Shown here piece by piece: positions 59,840 to 64,000 of a DNA stretch of 64,000 nucleotides; position 1 is the stretch's first letter; the number at the start of each line of letters is the position of its first letter. The DNA is taken from positions 1 to 64,000 of the forward strand of contig NZ_SCNV01000025.1 in the NCBI RefSeq assembly GCF_005503145.1. Reading direction: 5' to 3'. Made by a program: the position numbers and the translations under genes. Below the pieces are notes generated by a model that worked only from the letters and a program-made list of their open reading frames with translations, was not told where the DNA came from and ran no database searches. The stretch is from Burkholderia sp. 4M9327F10 (lineage in GTDB: Bacteria; Pseudomonadota; Gammaproteobacteria; Burkholderiales; Burkholderiaceae).

Positions 59840-60727
59840 ATGAAAAACAAAGCAACATTGGCGTTGTCTCTGCTTGCGTCGCTGGTTCTCACCGCTTGCG
59901 GCGGCGGTGGCGGGGGTTCCAGTTCAGCCACACCTTCATCTAGCAGTGCTTCTTCACCGACGACTGCAAGCGCACCGGCCGCAGCGAGCGCGCCGACGCC
60001 GGCTTCCACGCCCGCGGTCAAGGGTGAATCTCTGCCTAACCTGAGCAGCCCGCAACCCGGTTCGACTGCGGCGACCGGCAACGGTCTCACAGGTATCTGG
60101 TCTGCGTCGTCGTCCCTGAACAAGACGACAGCCTTTATCGATCCGCAAAACGACATCTCGTACCTGAGCACCATGGCTACGATTGCCATGTCAGAGTTCT
60201 TTGGCGTACTCACGCCGACGACCTCGACGTGGACGCTGGCCTCGGGTGGCCAATTCCAGACGCTCTCCTACTACACCGCGAGCGCGGGTACGGGATCGTT
60301 CACGGCGAACAGCGCGTTCAGCGGCAGCTATGTCGCCAACGGGAATACGGTGAACCTGTCCTGGACCTACGACCCGGCTAATGCACTCGCGGTGAGCCAG
60401 TCAACCGTGGCCGGGACGTGGACGGAGAACCAGACCTCGCTCACGATCTCGAGCAGCGGGGCAGTTTCCGGCACGATGAGCAACTGCCCGGTCACCGGTA
60501 CGTTGATGCTGACTACGGCCGGTTCCAGCCAGAATCTGTACACGCTGAACGTTACGACCGGCACGGGTTCGTCCTGCCAGATTCCGAATGCGACGCTCTC
60601 GGGTAACGCGGCGATTGTTTTCCTGCCGATCACCAATAGCAGCCTGTACGCGCGTTCGATCCTGTACGTGATCCACACGGCGAGCAACAGCGGGGTTGCA
60701 TACGGCCAGGTGACGTTGGCGCAATAA
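59840..60727 (+). CDS. Putative surface lipoprotein with Gly/Ser-rich linker
   Basis: 295 residues. The signal peptide MKNKATLALSLLASLVLTACGGGGG has a lipobox (LTAC) and is followed by a Gly run and a Ser/Thr/Ala/Pro-rich linker of about 50 residues. The rest is a beta-rich domain with many Thr and Ser (TGIWSASSSLNKTTAFIDP, GTWTENQTSLTISSSGAVSGT, TGTLMLTTAGSS). Two Cys residues (MSNCPVTG, SSCQIPN) may form a disulphide. The family is common but unnamed in Burkholderia. The likely location is the outer membrane surface. Confidence 0.8.
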   Translation: MKNKATLALSLLASLVLTACGGGGGGSSSATPSSSSASSPTTASAPAAASAPTPASTPAVKGESLPNLSSPQPGSTAATGNGLTGIWSASSSLNKTTAFIDPQNDISYLSTMATIAMSEFFGVLTPTTSTWTLASGGQFQTLSYYTASAGTGSFTANSAFSGSYVANGNTVNLSWTYDPANALAVSQSTVAGTWTENQTSLTISSSGAVSGTMSNCPVTGTLMLTTAGSSQNLYTLNVTTGTGSSCQIPNATLSGNAAIVFLPITNSSLYARSILYVIHTASNSGVAYGQVTLAQ

Positions 60728-60929
60728 GCGGCGTTTCAGCCGCCGCCGCTGCCGTCTTCGCAGAAGAAGATGGCGGCGGCAAGCGATCCCCTCTGTGTAT
60801 AGCGTCACGCGCAACTGCCTTACCGCCGGTTGCCGGTCATCAAGTTTTTCTCACCATTTGCCGATACTCTTGGGTTGGCACAGAATCGTGTGCCGGTTGC
60901 CGTTGCACGGGCTTCTCCCACGAGATCGA

Positions 60930-63900
60930 ATGAACCATCCTACCGGCCGTTTGCGTGGCCTGCCGCTGCGCCGTCCAGTCTTGCGCCGCCTGTGCGCCGC
61001 CCTCGCGCTTGCCGCTCCGGCATTCTCGCCGTGGGACGTCGGCGCCATGCCCGCCGCTGCAACCGCAACCAGCGCAACCTGGCTCGTCTCCGCCGCACCC
61101 GCCGCACCGTCCGTCACACTGCGCGCGCCGCTTGCCGTTTTCAGCGATCCGACTACCCCATGCGCTTTGTCGAGCACCACTGAATCCTGGGCGGTGTCGC
61201 CGCTCGCCAAGCCGGCGCAGCAGTTCTCCACGTGCGCGGCTGAAGCGGCCACTGGCCGCCTCGATGCACGCGCGCTGTACGCCCAGATGGTGCTGTTCGG
61301 CTTCGGCACCCAGCCTGACGCCGACCGCGGCATCGCGCTACTCGAAGACGCAGCGCGCGACGGCTCGCTAGTCGCGGCGCGCCTGCTCGGCTCGCTCTAC
61401 CAGCAGGGTTTGCGGGTGCCCCACGATGACGCAGCCGCACGCCACTGGTTCGCGCTGGCAGCGGACGGTGGCGACGGTTTCGCAGCCGACGCCCTCGGCC
61501 TGATGAACTACAGCGGCACCGGGGCACCCGCCGACAATGCGGCGGCCTATGCCCTGTTTGTCACTGCTGCTGAACATGGCGACGCACATGGCGCGGCTAA
61601 CGCTGGCCGTCTGCAGATGAACGGCCAGGGGGTGCCGCGCGACGCCGCTGGCGCGGTCGTATGGTTCACGCGCAGCGCCGTGGGCGGCGATGCGGACGGC
61701 GAGTTCATGCTCGGTCTCGCGCTGCTGCAAGGCAAAGGCGTGGCGCAGGACATCCCGAAGGGCAGCGCATGGGTGAGCGCTGCGGCGGATCAACATCTGC
61801 CGGCCGCGCAGGCCATGCTGGCCGACCTTTATCTGAGCGGCGCCGGCGTGCCGCACGATCCGAGCCGCGGCTTCGCATTGATGTCGAGCGCGGCGCGCGC
61901 TGGCGTCACCTACGCGCAACGCCGCCTTGGCGATCTGTATGCAAGCGGAACCGGCGTCGCGCGCAACGACGCACGGGCCCGGGCGTGGTATCGCAAGGCC
62001 GCGCTCGATGGCGATCCGTTCGCGCAGTTCGGCCTCGCCTTCGAATATCGCAACGGCCGCGGCGGCCCAGCCGATCCGGTAGCCGCGATCGGCTGGATGC
62101 GCGGTGCGGCCGATGCCGGTGTGGCCACCGCGCAGAACGATCTGGGCACGATGCTGCAGCATGGCGAGGGCGAGCCGCGGAACCTGGTCGAAGCGAGATC
62201 GTGGTACGAGAAGGCGGCCGCGCAGGGGCTCGCACTCGCGTATTTCAACCTCGCAGCTCTCGCTCTTAACGGCGAGGGAACGCCGCGCGATCATGCGGCT
62301 GCGTATCGGCTCGCCCGTGAGGGGGCGCGGCGCGGCAATCCGCAGGCCATTGTGATGGTCGGCAGCCTGCTGTTCAATGGCAATGGCGTTGCAGCGGACA
62401 AGCCTCAGGCCGTCGCCTGGTATCGCAAGGCGGCCGATCTCGGCAGCGTCGAAGCAGCACGCGCAACCGGCGTGCAGTACCTGAGCGGGATTAACGTGCC
62501 GCGCGATCTCACGCTCGGTGAGCAGTACCTCGAACGTGCCGCTCAAGCCGGCGACCCGCAGGCGCAGCTACTGCTCGGCGCTCATCTGCTCGATCGCAAG
62601 CAGGCGGGAGACGGCGACGCCGGGATGGCGTGGATCCAGAAGGCCGCCGCGCAGCACTACGCTCCGGCGTACCTGATCCTGGGCCGGCTCTACTGGAATG
62701 GCACCGGCGTGGCAGCCGACCGGCGCGCCGCAATCGACTGGTTCACGCGTGGCGCGCAAGCGAACAATCCAGGTTCGCTGCTCGCGTTGTGCGTCGTTTA
62801 TTTTGGCGGTGTCGGCGTGGCGCGCGACAGCGTGGCCGCAACGCACTGGTGCACGGCCGCCGCCCGTGGCGGCGATCTCTCGGCCATGCGTCTGCTCGCC
62901 CTGGATCCATCTCTCGCCGGACCGGACACCAGTGCTCGCGCTTACTGGATCTGGCGTCTTGCGAGCCGTGGCGAATCCCGGTACGAATCGCGGCTGGGTG
63001 ACGCCTACGATCTCGGTAACGGCGTTCCCGTCGACTACAGCGCGGCGGTTTACTGGTTCCGTAAGGCGGCGGAGCAGGGCGACCCTGAGGCGCAAGAGTC
63101 GCTCGCGTGGCATCTGCTCACCGGGCTCGGCGGCGTGCGCGACGAACGTCAGGCATTCGAGTGGGCGTCGCGCGCGGCAAAAGGCGGTCCAATGGGCAAG
63201 GAGCTGCTCGGCTTCGCCTATCTGTCCGGGCGCGGTGTCGCGCCTGATGCGGCGGCAAGCCGCGGCTGGTTCGAGAAAGCGGCGGCGGGCGGCGTGAGCT
63301 GGGCCGGTACCGACCTCGCGCGGCTTTACGAATTGGGCGAAGGCGTGCCGCGCGACGATCGGGTCGCGCTGGGTTGGCATCACGTGGCTGCGGCGAACAA
63401 GGCCGATGCGTCGGAGATTGCGCTGGCGCTCAGGGCGCTGGCAGAAGGGGACCTGCACACACTTGATGCCAACGAGCGGCGTTGGTTGCTGGAAGATCCG
63501 CCGTCAGGCGAAGCGCCCGGTGTGGGTCGCATGGTGCGCACGAGCGCGAACGAGGCGGCAATGGTTGTGGCCAATGGGGTGCAAAATGCGGCGCCCAATG
63601 AGGTGCCTATTGGAGTGGCTAGTGCAGCACCCGCCCAGGCGCCGAGCGCGGCGGCCAAGCCAGCATTTCGCGCACCGTCCGGCTCGGCGCTGCACGCACT
63701 AGCTGAATGGGACGCGCTGTTGTGTCTGAACCGGGCTTTGATGGGCGATGCGCTGATGCAATACGAACTCGGCATTCGCTATCTGACCGGCGACGGCATC
63801 ATGCTCGACCGTGCCCTGGGCGACGCGTGGCTCAAGCGCTCGCTCGCGAGCTTTGCCGCTGAGCCGGGCTTCGGCGCCTACGCGCAGGGCACGCGGATTG

Positions 63901-64000
63901 TCGAAGCGCGGGTTTCGGCCCGCCTGAGCGCTGACGAGCTCGAACGCGCGCAACGCCTCGCGGATCACCTCCTCGCGAGCGTGCCCGGTAGCCTCGCTGC
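60930..64000 (+). CDS. Sel1-repeat protein, 3' end outside window
   Basis: At least 1,023 residues, open to the end of the window. An Arg/Ala-rich N-terminus with a hydrophobic part (LRRLCAALALAAPAFSP) suggests a signal or anchor. From about residue 110 on there are many Sel1-like repeats of ~36 residues: the pattern A-x2-LG-x-LYx-G-x-GVx-D, for example AAQAMLADLYLSGAGVPHDP and AQRRLGDLYASGTGVARND. About two dozen repeats can be counted. A low-complexity insert (about residues 870-920) separates the last one. Sel1 proteins act as scaffolds for protein contacts. It is a chromosomal gene; the substrate or partner is unknown. Confidence 0.85.
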   Translation, partial: MNHPTGRLRGLPLRRPVLRRLCAALALAAPAFSPWDVGAMPAAATATSATWLVSAAPAAPSVTLRAPLAVFSDPTTPCALSSTTESWAVSPLAKPAQQFSTCAAEAATGRLDARALYAQMVLFGFGTQPDADRGIALLEDAARDGSLVAARLLGSLYQQGLRVPHDDAAARHWFALAADGGDGFAADALGLMNYSGTGAPADNAAAYALFVTAAEHGDAHGAANAGRLQMNGQGVPRDAAGAVVWFTRSAVGGDADGEFMLGLALLQGKGVAQDIPKGSAWVSAAADQHLPAAQAMLADLYLSGAGVPHDPSRGFALMSSAARAGVTYAQRRLGDLYASGTGVARNDARARAWYRKAALDGDPFAQFGLAFEYRNGRGGPADPVAAIGWMRGAADAGVATAQNDLGTMLQHGEGEPRNLVEARSWYEKAAAQGLALAYFNLAALALNGEGTPRDHAAAYRLAREGARRGNPQAIVMVGSLLFNGNGVAADKPQAVAWYRKAADLGSVEAARATGVQYLSGINVPRDLTLGEQYLERAAQAGDPQAQLLLGAHLLDRKQAGDGDAGMAWIQKAAAQHYAPAYLILGRLYWNGTGVAADRRAAIDWFTRGAQANNPGSLLALCVVYFGGVGVARDSVAATHWCTAAARGGDLSAMRLLALDPSLAGPDTSARAYWIWRLASRGESRYESRLGDAYDLGNGVPVDYSAAVYWFRKAAEQGDPEAQESLAWHLLTGLGGVRDERQAFEWASRAAKGGPMGKELLGFAYLSGRGVAPDAAASRGWFEKAAAGGVSWAGTDLARLYELGEGVPRDDRVALGWHHVAAANKADASEIALALRALAEGDLHTLDANERRWLLEDPPSGEAPGVGRMVRTSANEAAMVVANGVQNAAPNEVPIGVASAAPAQAPSAAAKPAFRAPSGSALHALAEWDALLCLNRALMGDALMQYELGIRYLTGDGIMLDRALGDAWLKRSLASFAAEPGFGAYAQGTRIVEARVSARLSADELERAQRLADHLLASVPGSLA

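Noticed and set aside
59295..59943. Small frames before the lipoprotein gene
   Set aside because: No domain, no ribosome-binding site, and the second overlaps the lipoprotein start.

Overview
The window is GC-rich and proteobacterial. The core genes at its right end (hemN, ykgJ, a DUF1439 lipoprotein gene, uppP, trmB, tRNA-Gly, a long Sel1-repeat gene) suggest a Burkholderiaceae chromosome, probably Paraburkholderia. This is inferred from gene order and protein style, not from a database match. About two thirds of the window is integrated foreign DNA.

1-33952 is the core of a trb-type integrative conjugative element (ICE). It carries DUF932 and ParB-like genes, DUF736, an XRE regulator, DUF2958, DUF6499/DUF2285, an AlpA-like regulator, repA followed by iterons, parA, a ribbon-helix-helix protein, DUF2840, a TraF-like peptidase, a DUF3363 relaxase, traG and trbBCDEJKLFGI plus DUF2274. 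The integrase is not seen and presumably lies to the left. Between relaxase and traG (11.8-21.3 kb) sits a decayed catabolic cargo: two LysR regulators, SDR, RraA-like, RidA-like and aminotransferase genes that look intact, and broken MFS, hydroxyacid dehydrogenase, PhzF, solute-binding-protein and IS5 pieces.

34256-43472 is a second cargo block of lower GC. It holds a five-gene operon (TumE-like toxin, winged-helix partner, GHKL/MORC-type ATPase, DNA methyltransferase, Z1-domain ATPase) that looks like anti-phage defence. Opposite it are a HEPN-like gene and three tandem genes whose products share a C-terminal KGK tail. The block ends at a tRNA-Leu(CAA) gene interrupted after anticodon base 34 by a ~252-nt group I intron. 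About 190 bp upstream is the orphan 5' half of another tRNA-Leu. My reading is that the island broke the native tRNA-Leu and supplied an intron-bearing substitute.

43642-45392 is chromosome (hemN and the 5' part of ykgJ). 45372-56114 is a 10.7-kb element inserted by a large serine recombinase into ykgJ, flanked by 9-bp direct repeats. It carries a complete replacement ykgJ whose att core is synonymously changed, a three-gene cassette (protein kinase, minimal UvrD-like helicase, unknown protein), a phage GPA-type rolling-circle replication protein, two large hairpin loci, several small genes and the recombinase. The kinase-helicase-unknown cassette is the best candidate here for an undescribed system.

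56115-64000 is chromosome again: the 3' part of ykgJ, the DUF1439 lipoprotein, uppP, trmB, tRNA-Gly(CCC), a putative surface lipoprotein and a Sel1-repeat protein that runs off the window.
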